The position numbers were made by a program, and so were the translations under genes. The notes beneath the pieces were generated by a model, which was not told where the DNA came from, did no database searches, and was given only the letters and a program-made list of their open reading frames with translations. Below, piece after piece: positions 34,059 through 44,724 of a stretch of 64,000 nt of DNA (position 1 is the stretch's first letter; each line of letters starts with the position of its first letter). The DNA lies in NCBI GenBank assembly GCA_010093605.1, contig MU004199.1, positions 255,609-319,608 on the forward strand, in the 5' to 3' direction. The DNA is from Lophium mytilinum (Eukaryota > Ascomycota > Dothideomycetes > Mytilinidiales > Mytilinidiaceae).

Positions 34059-35496
34059 CTAATCCAGACCCTCCTGATCCAGACCCTCCTGATCCAGACC
34101 CTCACGCTGCATAAGTTCAGCCCAACTGACCTGGACTGGCTTTGCTGAACCGGGAACAGCATGAAATCCCCGCATTCCGCTCCGAGGTCTTCCAATAACA
34201 CCTCCGGGGCCGTAACCAATCATATCCATCCAATCCTGATCCATGCTCTTATGCGTCCATTTCCTACAAACTTCCATAATGACCTCCTCTACATCCGAAC
34301 CCGGCAGGCGGCGCAAAAACACTTTGATTTCACAAGGACATCCCCATACATATTGCCTGCGACAGTCCATTTTCCACCAGTCGGAAATCCATGCGCCTTG
34401 AGATGGCAAGAAGTCATTTTCGTTTGTCGACACATGCCATTGACAGCAGGCCGTACTCGTGATGCTGCCGACAGGGGGGTCATGGACGCAGGGGGTTCCT
34501 TCCGAACGATACCATTTGAGCTGGCCCGTGTCTCTTGCGTGGATAAGCTTACTGACGAGATTGAAGATGATGGGATCGTATACGCTCAGGTGCATACAGA
34601 TCGGCTCAGTAGATTCGCTCAGTACCGCCGCCAATCTGTGGTTGGAGACTGTGTATCCCTGTGGAATGGTGATGATCGGTATCCAGGACTTCATCTGGGC
34701 CTCATGCTCTCGAGAACATATTTTGAAGGTTGGGCGCCAGTGGTCAGGCCAGTGAGTGAAGTTGTGGGTAGCATCTTCGCACTGGATCATCCATTCTCCA
34801 TGCACGGACTTTGCAATTTGGGAAAAGGTAAGCCACTGGTGTTCGCAGATCCGGATGGCTTCGTTCATTCCGACGCAGCGGCGTTCGAGGGGCGGACGGG
34901 TCCTCTGCGTTGCGGAGAAGAGGTTCGATGCGTGCCGCCTTTCGCATGCGTTGCACCAAACGCGAGCACTTTGTGGGGTTTCCAGCCACACACTCTCCGG
35001 GTTGAACTCGTCGAGAGGAAAGGTTCCCGCGAATAACGTGAAAATATCCATCATTTTTTGGCACGTCTGATGCATAGCCATGTTGGAAGCGGGAGACAGG
35101 TAGGCGCGGGTCATTAGGAGGAGCTCGGTGGGTAGTTGATGAATAGATGCTTCGGTGGCGTTGTGAAGCGCCGCCGCCTGTTGTTTGCGATCGGTGTATG
35201 TTCTCTTGTCGCGATGGATAGTAGCAGCTGGAACTTGGCTGGACGCCTGTCGCGAGTTGGGTTCCCCAGGTCTGGTTATGCTTTGCCAGGTGCGGTGTGG
35301 TTTCAGTGCCAAAAGACGCAAAGGAAGCCGACAGGCGTTTCTAAGAGCCACTTGCAGGAAGTTCGAAGCATGTTCTTCAGCCGCGGAGGTCTCCTAGACA
35401 TCTGATATTAGCGACAAAGACGCAGAAACTGAAAGCGTTCACCCGGCGTGTCAAATGGTAGAGGAAAGAGACCTAACGTACTGGTTTGCTCGACAT
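34059..35496 (-). CDS. F-box-like, Cys/His-rich protein 2 (paralogue pair)
   Basis: Two exons: 35482-35496 (five codons, MSSKP) and 34059-35393, giving 449 residues. The 88-nt intron has a GTACGT donor and a TCTAG acceptor in phase 0. Without it the main frame has no ATG before the F-box segment, and the spliced start lines up with gene 1 (ETSAAEEHASNFLQVALRNA against DSPDASPKTPPNILWRAYRR). The body matches gene 1 throughout: HQLPTELLLMTRAYLSPASN, WCNACERRH, RICEHQ, CMHLSVYDPIIFNLV, CCQWH, PSQGAWISD, WGCPCEIKVFLRR. The two are clear tandem duplicates, well diverged. The C-terminus ends in three copies of EGLDQ-type repeats from a 15-bp tandem repeat (34062-34105). Function beyond possible SCF ubiquitin-ligase adaptor is unknown. 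Confidence 0.78.
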
Positions 35497-36299
35497 TGTT
35501 ATTGCAAGCTTAAGCTTTGGAGAAGAGGCTTTCCCACAAGACGTATGCAGCGAATAGCTACACTGTGCGGTCCGCCAAGTTGGAAGATGGCGGAATCAAG
35601 GCGCTGTTAGAGCTCGGTATGGAATAAGAGACAGCGTAATGTGAGTATTGTTGCCGAGAGGAAAATCGCTAGTTCCGCGGAGATATGCAAGGCAGCTGTT
35701 GAGTTTTTTTGAAAGAAAGAGCCCAGCGGCTAAGAAGAGAATTTGGACAAGTTGTGGGTTGAAGCGGTCAGACGTATCCATGGGTCAGATATTTGGGGAC
35801 CAGGCTTGAGTCTGATTCGAGAGTGGGCACGTGAGCCGGGCAGTTGAACCAATGGTTGCAAAGTGGCAAATCGCGTGACTAAGCTTGGCGTTGGTAGCTG
35901 CCGTGGTTCGAGGGCTCAAATCGAGAGTGTGCATACTGTTCAAAGTGGCACGTGAATCTGTGCGCCAGGATCTATAAGAAGTGAGTTCTTAGACAAAGTG
36001 TCCAAATCGATTAGGGATGACCTTGACAATAGCAAGACTGAAGCGCTAATCGTGTAAAGCTTCGGATGAGTAACAAGATCCGAAGAGTTTTGGTGTTTCG
36101 AGCGGCAGGTTAATAGTAGCGGCAACAGTGAGTTTGATTGAGTAGCGGCATCCAAATCAGATTCGAGATTCCATCGGATAGCTGATGTAATAGGTCGATC
36201 GAATAAGCAGCTTGATAGCGAGTTGTGACCTTTGGGTTGTAGAGTTCGAATGAAGAGCGGGATTAGAGAAAGTTGGATGCGTGACTTTGACTAAGCAGC
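35497..36299. other. Intergenic region upstream of F-box gene 2
   Basis: CACGTG occurs near 35828 and 35949. A minus-strand frame of 61 codons from an ATG at 35781 has a hydrophobic N-terminal half, but nothing else supports it. No repeat core. Confidence 0.35.
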
Positions 36300-37805
36300 A
36301 TAATCGAAACGAAGGTCGCGGTAATGTGAGCAGCGGACTAATACTAAGTAGTAGAATTAAATTGAGTAGCTAACTCGTATTAAGGGGTGGGATAAACTTG
36401 AGCGGCTAAACAAGGTAGAGTTGAGTAGCAGGATAGAATTGAGAAACGTTACTGTATATAAGTTGAGCAGTGGGATTAGGTTTAGTAGCTGGATCAATTT
36501 AAGCAGCATGATTCAGTTAAGTATCAGCAGCAAGTGAGCAGCAGACCCCAACTGAGCGGAAGGACGAATTTAAGCGGAGGGTCGTGGTCGATCTTTACAG
36601 CGAGATTAAGTTAAACAATAGAATTAAGGTAGTATTTAGCGGCATCGTTAAGCAGCGGGATTAAGTTGAGGCGGGATTAAGCTAAGCAGCGGGATTAAGT
36701 AGATTGAGTTGAGCAGCGGGATTAAACTAAGCAGCGGGATTAAACTAAGCAGCGGGATTAAACTAAGCAGCGGGATTAAATAGATTAAGTTAAGCAGTAG
36801 AATTAAGCTAAGCAGCGGGATTAAGTAGATTAAGCTAAGTAGCGGGATTAAATAGATTAAGTCGAGCAGTAGAATTAAGCTAAGCAGCAGGATTAAACTA
36901 AGTAGTAGGATTAAACTAAGTAGCGGGATTAAACTAAGCAGCAGGATTAAACTAAGCAGCGGGATTAAATAGATTAAGTTAAGCAGCAGGATTAAGCTAA
37001 GTAGCGGGATTAAATAGATTAAGTTAAGTAGTAGAATTAAGCTAAGCAGCAGGATTAAGTAGATTAAGCTAAGCAGCGGGATTAAATAGATTAAGTCGAG
37101 TAGCAGGATTAAGCTAAGCAGCGGGATTAAACTAAGCAGCGGGATTAAACTAAGTAGTAGGATTAAACTAAGTAGCGGGATTAAGTAGATTAAGCTAAGT
37201 AGCGGGATTAAATAGATTAAGCTAAGCGGCAGAATTAAGTAGATTAAGTTAAGTAGCGGGGTTAATTTAAGCAATAGGATTAAGTTAAGCAGTAGACTTA
37301 AGTTAAGCAGTAGAATAAGACTAAGTAGCTAAGTTTAAGTAGCTAAGTTTAAGCAGCTAAGTTTTAGCAGCGGGATTGCGTTGGGCAGTGCAATAAGATT
37401 AAGCAGCGGGATTGCGTTTAGCAGTGGAATAAGAATAAGCAGCAATTGCGTAGAGCAGTGGACTCAAGTTAAGCAGTGGAATAAGATTAAGCAGCTGAGA
37501 TTAAGCAGCGGGATTGCGTTGGATAGCAGAATGAGATTGAGCAGCGTAGTTTAGACAACAGGATCGGTTTAAGCAGCGGGATCGAGTTAAGCAGCAATTG
37601 CGTAGAGCACTGGACTCAGGTTAAGCAGTGTAATAAGATGGAGCAGCCTAGGTTAAGCAACAGGATCGAGCTAAGCAGCGGGATAAGACTAAGTAACCGA
37701 GTTTAAGCAGCTGTATTGCATAGAGAAGTATACTCCACTTAAACCGAGAATAAGCAGCCTAGTTTAAGCTGCAGGATCGGCTTAACCACCGGGATCGAGA
37801 TAACT
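36300..37805. repeat. Minisatellite of 18- and 27-bp units
   Basis: The basic unit is GCAGCGGGATTAAACTAA (18 bp). A longer form of 27 bp inserts TAGATTAAG. The densest, most regular part is about 36655-37275; the flanks are degenerate versions of the same words (TTAAGCAGC, GGGATTGCG). Both units are multiples of nine bases. So the minus strand stays open for 208 codons of Leu/Ile/Ser/Pro/Tyr repeats (36648-37274), which I take as an artefact, not a protein. Confidence 0.9.
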
Positions 37806-37811
37806 ACAGTA

Positions 37812-37992
37812 ACAGGCCACAAGTCTAGGCACGCTGGTTCGCCACTGCTTAGAATACCCCCCAACAGGCTCTCGAAGACTCAATATCTATAGCAAGCGTC
37901 AAGCAGTATAAATCATACTGCATTTTGACTAACCAGCTGCTCAGCAGCCAGGCTACCCCAAACAACGGTGTCAAGTAAGCAAACTGGAGCCG
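37812..37992 (+). repeat. Dispersed repeat copy B
   Basis: Direct-orientation match to 31190-31365. Landmarks are CACGCTGGTTCGCCACTGCTT, AGCAGCCAGGCTACCCC, CGGTGTCAAGTAAG and the closing TGGAGCC. The two copies bracket the F-box gene pair and the minisatellite. Confidence 0.65.
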
Positions 37993-38620
37993 CGCCGTAA
38001 TGAGTCTATGTGCCCAGACTTATAGCTTAGTACTGTAGCGGAATCGAGTTAATCAGCGGATTGAGTTAACCAGCGGGATGACGTTTAATTGCTAGGAAAA
38101 AGTCAGCATTGGAATTCCAGCTAAACATGATTAAGCTGAACATACAACACTAGTAGCGTGAAGTTTCGAATTGTATGGATCTGTCTTAGCTTGGCCGGTA
38201 CGTAGATGTAACCGGTTAATAGACCCCCGCACTCGCCCATTAATGATTATGAGCTTCGATGAAGTGCAGATCCGTTCGCGGGGGGAAGAGGCGGAATCTA
38301 CGTCAATGACGGTCCATGACCCTCTCCGGATTGTGAGACACTACCGCTTCCACAGCGGCTTGCTCTTGTGCTCAGGCAATCCTACACCTTGGGCCGCTGC
38401 TCTACCCGAAGGTGTGCCTCTTTGGGCACTTTGGAAGCGACGAGGTATCCGACGTACGGTCGACGCTGTGGCTTGAAGCGGTCTTTCTGGGCGTGGTGTG
38501 GCCTCAATAGGCTTCTCCTAAGTGCCTCCAGATGCTGAACCGGTAGGGGCAGCCTCTCAATGGGCCGGCGACGCTGGGCCTTGCCGCCACCTTTCGAAGC
38601 CGTTGGATGCTGCCTCTGAC
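37993..38620. other. Intergenic, no supported gene
   Basis: A 101-codon plus frame around 38171-38476 has no ATG start of its own and no motifs. A faint earlier copy of the following 252-bp repeat may begin near 38570. Confidence 0.35.
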
Positions 38621-39330
38621 CAACGGGAGACACCGGCTGGGGTGTCCCGACCTGCTATTTGTGTCGCCAAATCGTAAATATACCAGTGGACAGGAGAACG
38701 TCCTGTGGTGCCCCAATTCCGTAAACGTAAGTTCAAATTCTACTTCAACGTCGGTGTAAATAAGACGCTCTTCAGCACTACATTTTACCACAATTTCCAC
38801 GCCTCCCTGAGGTGCTCCTTACGCTGGCAAGTCTTTCTTAGCCTTCCTCCAGTCGTTCGGGGCTACGCCTAGCGCATGGAAGACACCGGCTGGGGTGGCC
38901 CGACCTGCTATTCGTGTCGCTAAAACGTAACTATACAAGTGGATACGAGAACGTCCTGTGGCGCCCCAGTTCGGTAAACGTATGTTCAAATTGTACTTCA
39001 ACTTCTATGTGAATTAGTCGCTCTTTAGCAATACATTTCACCACAATTTTCACGTGTCCCCGAGATACTCCTTACGCTGGCAAGTCTTCCTGAGCCTTCT
39101 CTAAGTCTTTCGGGGCTATGCCTGGCACATAGTGGACACTGGCAGGGGTGTTCCAGCTTGGTATCCCCATTGTCAATAACGATCTGTACATAAGTATGAG
39201 GAAACGTTCTGTGGCGCCCTAGATTGGTAAGCGTGTGTTCAAAACGTAGCTCGATATCTTTTTGATACATAAATCATAAAGATGACATCCTATCCTGATT
39301 TTCCCGTTTCCCTGAGGCGCTCTTGCCACT
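38621..39330. repeat. Tandem array, about 252-bp unit, 2.8 copies
   Basis: The box GACACCGGCTGGGGTGKCCC recurs near 38627 and 38881, and as GACACTGGCAGGGGTGTTCC near 39134. Each copy then has a GAACGTCCTGTGGCGCCCC-like box, a GTAAACGTATGTTCAAAT-like box and CTCCTTACGCTGGCAAGTC. Copies 1 and 2 are the most alike. Parts of the copies translate in parallel (LGHHRTF / LGRHRTF), but frames are not open across units. Confidence 0.8.
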
Positions 39331-39983
39331 GGCAAGCCTGTGCAAAAGTCAACTGTAAGACATGTGTGTGTATCATATTGCGAGGTATTTTGTATTATCT
39401 TCCGAATTATTGGGGTACATCGGGGCCCTCTTCACACCATTAGATCGATGAGAATAAACCGCGTTTCTAGTTGATCGATGCGGCTAAGAAAATTTTGAGC
39501 TCGCGCAATGAGTTACCTGATTTTGTCCGCACAGCTGGCATTGTCTGAGGTTTTGTAATTATTCTTCTGCTCTGTGGATGAGGATGAGTTTTGATGGAAA
39601 GAGGACTGTTGTGTTGGGCTGTGAGTTCCCTCGGGTCGTCCGTATCAGCTACCAACTGTCATAGACGTCGTGCTGGCCCTCACGAATACTGGGGGACGTA
39701 TTAGCACGTCGTCACGATGTGTGACTTCAAAGTGGTGTGAACCAATATATTGAGTGAATTAGTAGTGGAGGATATGATTGCGGGCTAAAAGCCCTAATTG
39801 TAGTAAACTCTTGTAGTATGAACTATGTAAGAAAGGGAGTATATACAGGGTTGCCTTGGGGGTAAAAATGACGTTGGAATATACTCCAAACGTCCGTATT
39901 TACACCATATCGAGCCCGCAATCAGGATAGGCCTCAAGCACGGTGTAACTAGGTAGTTCTTGTCCAGTTCTTCTTTTCTTGAC
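39331..39983. other. Intergenic, no supported gene
   Basis: Moderately AT-rich. No repeat core and no coding-like frame with an ATG start was found. Confidence 0.35.
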
Positions 39984-40370
39984 CTACCGCAGTCTGCCCT
40001 GCTTGACAATGAGCGTCCTCAAAAGGCCAGAGAAAAAAGTCCTTGAACTACTATCCGTGTTGTCAAACGTCAACTCAACCTCAAGTGGATTGAACCTCCT
40101 GTGGTGTCCCTGTACGGTATCCGTGTTGTCAAGTCGAACTCTTTGCGGCATGGAGACAACACGCTCTTCCTCGCCCCTCACACGAGGCTGTGGTGGCACA
40201 TGAGGCCACCTTAGGCTATGCGCGCACCACAGCTTTAAGCTCGCCGAACTGCCACTAGATATGCGGAACGGCTCCGCGAGCTCCAATTGCAGCCATGCCA
40301 GCCACCAAGTCCCGCACTGGTCGAAGGAGCAGTAGCAGGCGTCTTTGCTAGGCCACCCAGAAAACATCAT
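39984..40370 (-). CDS. Hypothetical protein, possible truncated gene
   Basis: 128 codons from paired ATGs at 40370. The peptide is rich in Trp and Cys near its start (CGTWWLAWLQLE, LKLWCAHSLRWPHVPP) and looks coding-like. Its C-terminal third contains a repeated word, DNTD, and overlaps at about 40000-40140 a diverged copy of the 252-bp repeat unit (QGHHRRF and CCTCCTGTGGTGTCCC). So either the repeat carries a gene end or the frame is chance. I recognise no family and see no promoter signal. Confidence 0.3.
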   Translation of the reverse strand: MMFSGWPSKDACYCSFDQCGTWWLAWLQLELAEPFRISSGSSASLKLWCAHSLRWPHVPPQPRVRGEEERVVSMPQRVRLDNTDTVQGHHRRFNPLEVELTFDNTDSSSRTFFSGLLRTLIVKQGRLR

Positions 40371-41119
40371 CGCGGGGTTTTTAGGCAAAGGGTTTGAGAT
40401 ATAGAGGAAGGAGTATAGTCTGTAGGGAGCATCGGCATGTTTTAGCAGAACTTTAAGAGAGTGCAGGGACTTAGCATGTGAGGTGGTATTTGGACCGCGC
40501 GACTGTTTGGAGAGAGTACCAAATTATTGCTGTGAGACTCTCTCTGGCTTCTCAGCAACGTTGTGATGTCTTCTGCGAACCCTCTGGGCCTTCATGCGGA
40601 CATCCAGTCTACAGCGTAATTCGGAAAATCGTCCACGTAGCATGAAGATCCCACCAGGTTTTCTTATACCTACTTATGCAGAAGGGTCGCTAACAAGACT
40701 ATTATTAAGAACACAAACGTCGTAAGAACATGACCGCCTTGTGCATGTAATCATCCTAAGAATGCCACTGTTTCAAGAAATTGGCGCAAAGGCAAGTGCA
40801 TGAATATCACGCACGTGAATAAGACCAATTGCACATGCACTTTCTTCTCCCCTCTTTTTTGGAAGTATGAACTCTCCTCTGGGGTGACCTCGATATCTTC
40901 TCTAACTCAGAGACTTCGCTAGATTCTCGATGTGAGCAAACTATACCTTCTGTCTGCGGGATGAGCAACTTCGGGGGCTCAGCTGTAGGTGCAAAACAAG
41001 ACATACGGACAAATGATGGGGCGAGTGCGCGGTCCAGATGACGATGCTGACCGCCATGCGGCCTGATAGATACTAATCACTACCGCTCTCCGATTCCAGT
41101 GCTCCGAGAAACTCACGCC
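40371..41119. other. Intergenic, weak minus-strand coding signal
   Basis: A minus-strand frame of 65 codons from an ATG at 41004 to 40807 (MSCFAPTAEPPKLLIPQTEG at its start) extends upstream in frame to about 41070 without a stop. It could be a later exon of the relic at 41164, but no in-phase splice pair was found. Confidence 0.3.
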
Positions 41120-41345
41120 AGCTCCCATGTTATGAATGGCAGCACGTTGTTGATCCACAGTCATGAAGTCGTGCTTCGGGCCAGTCCAAACACTCCATGT
41201 GTCGTTCTTCCAAGATTAGTTTAAACGCCAACGCGAGACCCGTATCCAACTCTTCCTGAAGAACAGGAAATCCAGTCCGAGGACTTGCTTTTATACTGCT
41301 TGCTTAGGCGGCGGTCGTGTCTGCACGTGTTCTCCACGTGATATT
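41120..41345 (-). pseudogene. F-box family 5' relic with promoter, copy 2 of the module
   Basis: On the minus strand: two CACGTG boxes (41335-41340 and 41324-41329), GACCGCCGCCT, TATAAAA (41289-41295), then ATG at 41164 followed by MTVDQQRAAIHNMGAG and a GTGAGT donor-like site. The peptide upstream and downstream of the ATG (KHDFMTVDQQRAAIHNM) resembles the KQQEAAIHNA / KQQAAALHNA segment that precedes the F-box in the two intact paralogues. The remaining F-box and Cys/His domains were not found nearby, so the gene appears truncated. Confidence 0.45.
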
Positions 41346-42393
41346 TTTACTCGGCCAATGATCTCTGCTTAAGATCTATGCACTTTCAGCCCGGTGCAAT
41401 CAAGGAGTTGGTGGATACATTAGGTAGCACGCCGTGTCGTACGCCTCTAACTAACTCCCTTGGCAGCTAAATAATGGAATGTCATGCGATCAGCACACAT
41501 CAGCTTCATATAAGATCTATTTGCATACTTAAACCTAGGTTGTACGCTTTGCATCGTCAAGTACTCTTAACTATTCAAGTCTAGGTTGGTAACACTCATC
41601 TCGCAAACATGCCCTGAACGATGCCGCCCGAGCGGCTTAGTCAAGATCGACTTCATGGACAGGGGTTAGGCCCCTGTCGATCGCTAAAAGCACCACACTC
41701 AGCCCAGTGCTACATAATCTATATTAGACCAAGCGGCACCTATTCTAGGTTCTTTACTTCTCAACCGGGTCGCTTGTCCCACAGTATTTGTCCGCTGTGT
41801 GACCGATTTGATTCTCCACTTCTTGATTGGCGTCCTGAAGCAAGATCCGCGAGATTCAGGGCGGATTACTGACCATACGGTACCACCCTTTCCCTGCGTC
41901 ATCATCCCAGCAGCATGGATGTGTGGCATCAGCAAGATCCACAATGCTTTGAATCCCGAGCCGCGATCTTGATGTCTCTCTCGACGTGTGATTGACTAGA
42001 CCGTTGGGCGGAATTAGCGACGTTGATCGCGAGGCTGCGTCTATGCGGGCTGGATCTTACCATCGTGAATTTCAGTCTACGGCAAGCCTAGCTACTCTGG
42101 GCGTCATATTAATCTAAGAGAATAGCCATTAGCACTTCATACGGCAAGCAACTCGTCGTGGTCCCTAGGCTAGGTTCACGAGACACAAAGACGGGACTTG
42201 AAAAGTCTCTTCACCTATTCTCATCCCACTGCTTACTAGGTCGAGAAGTATATGAGCCATGTGTTCCTTATGTTATTTTCTCTCCAGCTACCTATTTGTA
42301 CGCACGCTTCCAGTTTCGTTGCTCTTCTTTGATCTTCTCTGACTCTTTCCGTTTATTGGGACGACTTCTTTCCACCCATTGTGATTTCTCAAG
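41346..42393. other. Intergenic, upstream of the GDSL hydrolase
   Basis: No repeat core. An 83-codon plus frame at 41621-41872 starts with ATG but has no motifs. The last 200 bp are pyrimidine-rich, as is common before fungal start codons. Confidence 0.4.
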
Positions 42394-44385
42394 ATGGCAA
42401 TTCTCAGGAAGGCCTCTATCATCCTCCCTTTCATTGCTTCCACCTTGGCCGTGCCCTTGATTTCCCGGCAAGACGATGGAACCGTGAACCAGACCGACAT
42501 CAACGTCGTTTGGCCGATTTCCTACATTGCGCTCGGCGACTCTTTCGCGGCAGGCATCGGAGCCGGCCACTACACGGACGCCTCCAACGCCCAAGTCAAG
42601 CAGTGCAAACGCTTCGACGGCTCCTATCCTACCCAGGTCACGTCCCTACTCACCCAAGTTGAGGACAAGAACTTCCGCTTCGAAGCCTGCTCCGGCAACG
42701 TCCTCGAAGACATCAGCAACCAAATCCAAGACCTCGACAAGACCAAAGCGCAAGTCATCACCCTCTCCATCAGCGGCAACGACTTCAACTTCGGCGGCGT
42801 AGTCGAGAAGTGCGTCTACAACATCGCCTTCCTCGACAGCACCAAAGACAGCGAGTGCAAAACCGCGCTACAGAAGTCCTCTGACCTAATCAACGGCGAT
42901 GGCGTATGGGCCAAGTACACCCAGCAAGTCAACAACATCCTCGACAACGTCGCAATCCAAGACAAGTTTGGCTACTCCTGGTCTACCCTCGTCATCACCG
43001 GCTACGCGCAATTCTTCGGCGAAGCCGTCGACGGCGACAAATGCTCCAACAACCGCTTCCCCATCCGCGGTACCGCAGCGCCCGTCTACGGCAACCTGCT
43101 CCGCACGAACGTGCGCACGCAGATGAACGCGCTCGTCGTCGCCGTCAACCAGAAGATCCAGCAGAAGATCCTGCCCGTCAACACGGACAAGATCCGCTTC
43201 GTAGATATCGATCCCTTGTTCGAGGGCCACCGCTTCTGCGAAAAGGGCCGCACGACCGACCCGGCGGGCGGCAACGACCCTAATATTTGGTTTATCTCAT
43301 TCGACACGACGCTGAGCGAGACCGAGTTTGCGCCCAACGACAGCGAGGAGGACCAGATGTGGGTCGCGTGGAATAAGGGGTTCGAGAGCCAGTTTGGCGA
43401 TAGCGATCCCGACTTCCGCCCAGGCGAGCTGCGCATTGCGGTGAACTTCCATCCGAAGACGCAGGCGCACTCGAACACGGCGCTGGCGGTGCAAGCGGTG
43501 GTGGAGCAGTGGGGAAAGGACCATCAGCATAACCCCTCAGCGCCGCCAATGAAGTGCGAGGGGACGAATGCCGGGGATATTCCTCAGGGGATTGTGATTC
43601 CGGCTTTGATAGAAGATGCGGAGGTCGTCAGTCCTAACAGCTTACTGGCAAAGCTTCGAGCAGGTACGTATTCCGAACTTGCTGTCAAAGTCTACGTGAG
43701 TGGCGAGTTACTAATACCTCTTGCGTCAGTCCTGTGCGCCAACAACTGCCAAATCCCAGACGATATCCAACCCCACACCGGCGCCGTCGCAACCGGCGCC
43801 GGCGGCTGGTGCCAGATCTCCATCGGCGTCCAAGGAGGCAGCGAGGCGTACATGGAGCGCGACCGCTCCATCTCCGGTGACGACCAGACGCAGCACTGCT
43901 GGGACACGACCTGGGCGAGTAAGCAACCCCCTCTCCCCCTCCTCCCATTCTCACAGCTAACCAACCCACCCGCAGTCATAGAAAGCTGCGTCAACAACGG
44001 CGCCAACGAGGGCTGGCAGGCCGGCGTCGCCCCCCTCCCCGCCTTCTACCAAGCCGGCTTCCGCCAGCTCAACGCAGGCACCCACGACACCATCTCCGCC
44101 GACTTCCTGCTCGAGAAAGACCTCTCGGGGTTCCAGTCGGTGTGCGGGGATGGTAATGGTGACTGCGAGGCGAACGGCTGTGTGGGGACGTGGTATATCT
44201 GCTCTCAAGGCCCTGACGTAGGGTGCGGTTGCGGGTATAATTCGCGGTTTAGCACGGAGCCGCAGCCGAAGTCAGGGCTGGCGTGTAAGACGGATTGCTG
44301 TAAGACGGGGCCGAATGTGAACGCTTGGTGGACTGCGGAGTGGTGCGCGGCGAACTGTGGGGGGGTGGCGGATCAGTTCTGTTAG
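42394..44385 (+). CDS. Secreted GDSL/SGNH hydrolase with Cys-rich tail
   Basis: Three exons: 42394-43663, 43730-43918 and 43976-44385. Introns of 66 nt (GTACGT...GTCAG) and 57 nt (GTAAGC...CGCAG) keep phase, giving 622 residues. A signal peptide is clear (residues 1-20, hydrophobic, ending near TLAVP). Block I is IALGDSFAAG with Ser50; block III is SISGNDFNFG with Asn129; the late histidine lies in NFHPKTQAHSN (His353 or His359). These mark a serine esterase or lipase of the SGNH fold, acting outside the cell. The C-terminal 200 or so residues form a separate module with about 17 cysteines (CGCGYNSRF, CKTDCCKTG, EWCAANCGG), probably disulphide-bonded; it could bind a wall or plant polymer. 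Substrate is unknown. The combination is longer than the usual 250-400-residue family members. Confidence 0.88.
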   Translation: MAILRKASIILPFIASTLAVPLISRQDDGTVNQTDINVVWPISYIALGDSFAAGIGAGHYTDASNAQVKQCKRFDGSYPTQVTSLLTQVEDKNFRFEACSGNVLEDISNQIQDLDKTKAQVITLSISGNDFNFGGVVEKCVYNIAFLDSTKDSECKTALQKSSDLINGDGVWAKYTQQVNNILDNVAIQDKFGYSWSTLVITGYAQFFGEAVDGDKCSNNRFPIRGTAAPVYGNLLRTNVRTQMNALVVAVNQKIQQKILPVNTDKIRFVDIDPLFEGHRFCEKGRTTDPAGGNDPNIWFISFDTTLSETEFAPNDSEEDQMWVAWNKGFESQFGDSDPDFRPGELRIAVNFHPKTQAHSNTALAVQAVVEQWGKDHQHNPSAPPMKCEGTNAGDIPQGIVIPALIEDAEVVSPNSLLAKLRAGTYSELAVKVYVSGELLIPLASVLCANNCQIPDDIQPHTGAVATGAGGWCQISIGVQGGSEAYMERDRSISGDDQTQHCWDTTWASKQPPLPLLPFSQLTNPPAVIESCVNNGANEGWQAGVAPLPAFYQAGFRQLNAGTHDTISADFLLEKDLSGFQSVCGDGNGDCEANGCVGTWYICSQGPDVGCGCGYNSRFSTEPQPKSGLACKTDCCKTGPNVNAWWTAEWCAANCGGVADQFC

Positions 44386-44724
44386 GTTTGTTGGCGTGGG
44401 TTGGAGAGAGTAGACGGGGGGAAGCGTTTTTTGAGTCTCGTATCGTAGGCTCTTCATATAGTAATAGAACGGCCTTGGGGTCCAAAGTTGCCCAGCAAAG
44501 TAGCAAGATGTTGAAATCGCGCCGTCTATATCCCATATAGATAGCTTTTTAGACAAGAGCTCTAGCAACGAGAGCGATTCGATCTTCGAAATCCGCACCG
44601 AAGGTGTGAAGAGTCTTGATGGGAAAACGAGCGTCCAATACCTACTTAGACGCGGAGCAAGCAGCCAATCACTTCCCGCTTCCGCCTCTCTGTTCCGCTC
44701 CGCCTCGCCTGGTCTCGTGCACCT

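Noticed and set aside
36648-37274. 208-codon minus-strand open frame of Leu/Ile/Ser repeats
   Set aside because: It is a direct product of a minisatellite with unit lengths divisible by three, and lacks any non-repeat part.
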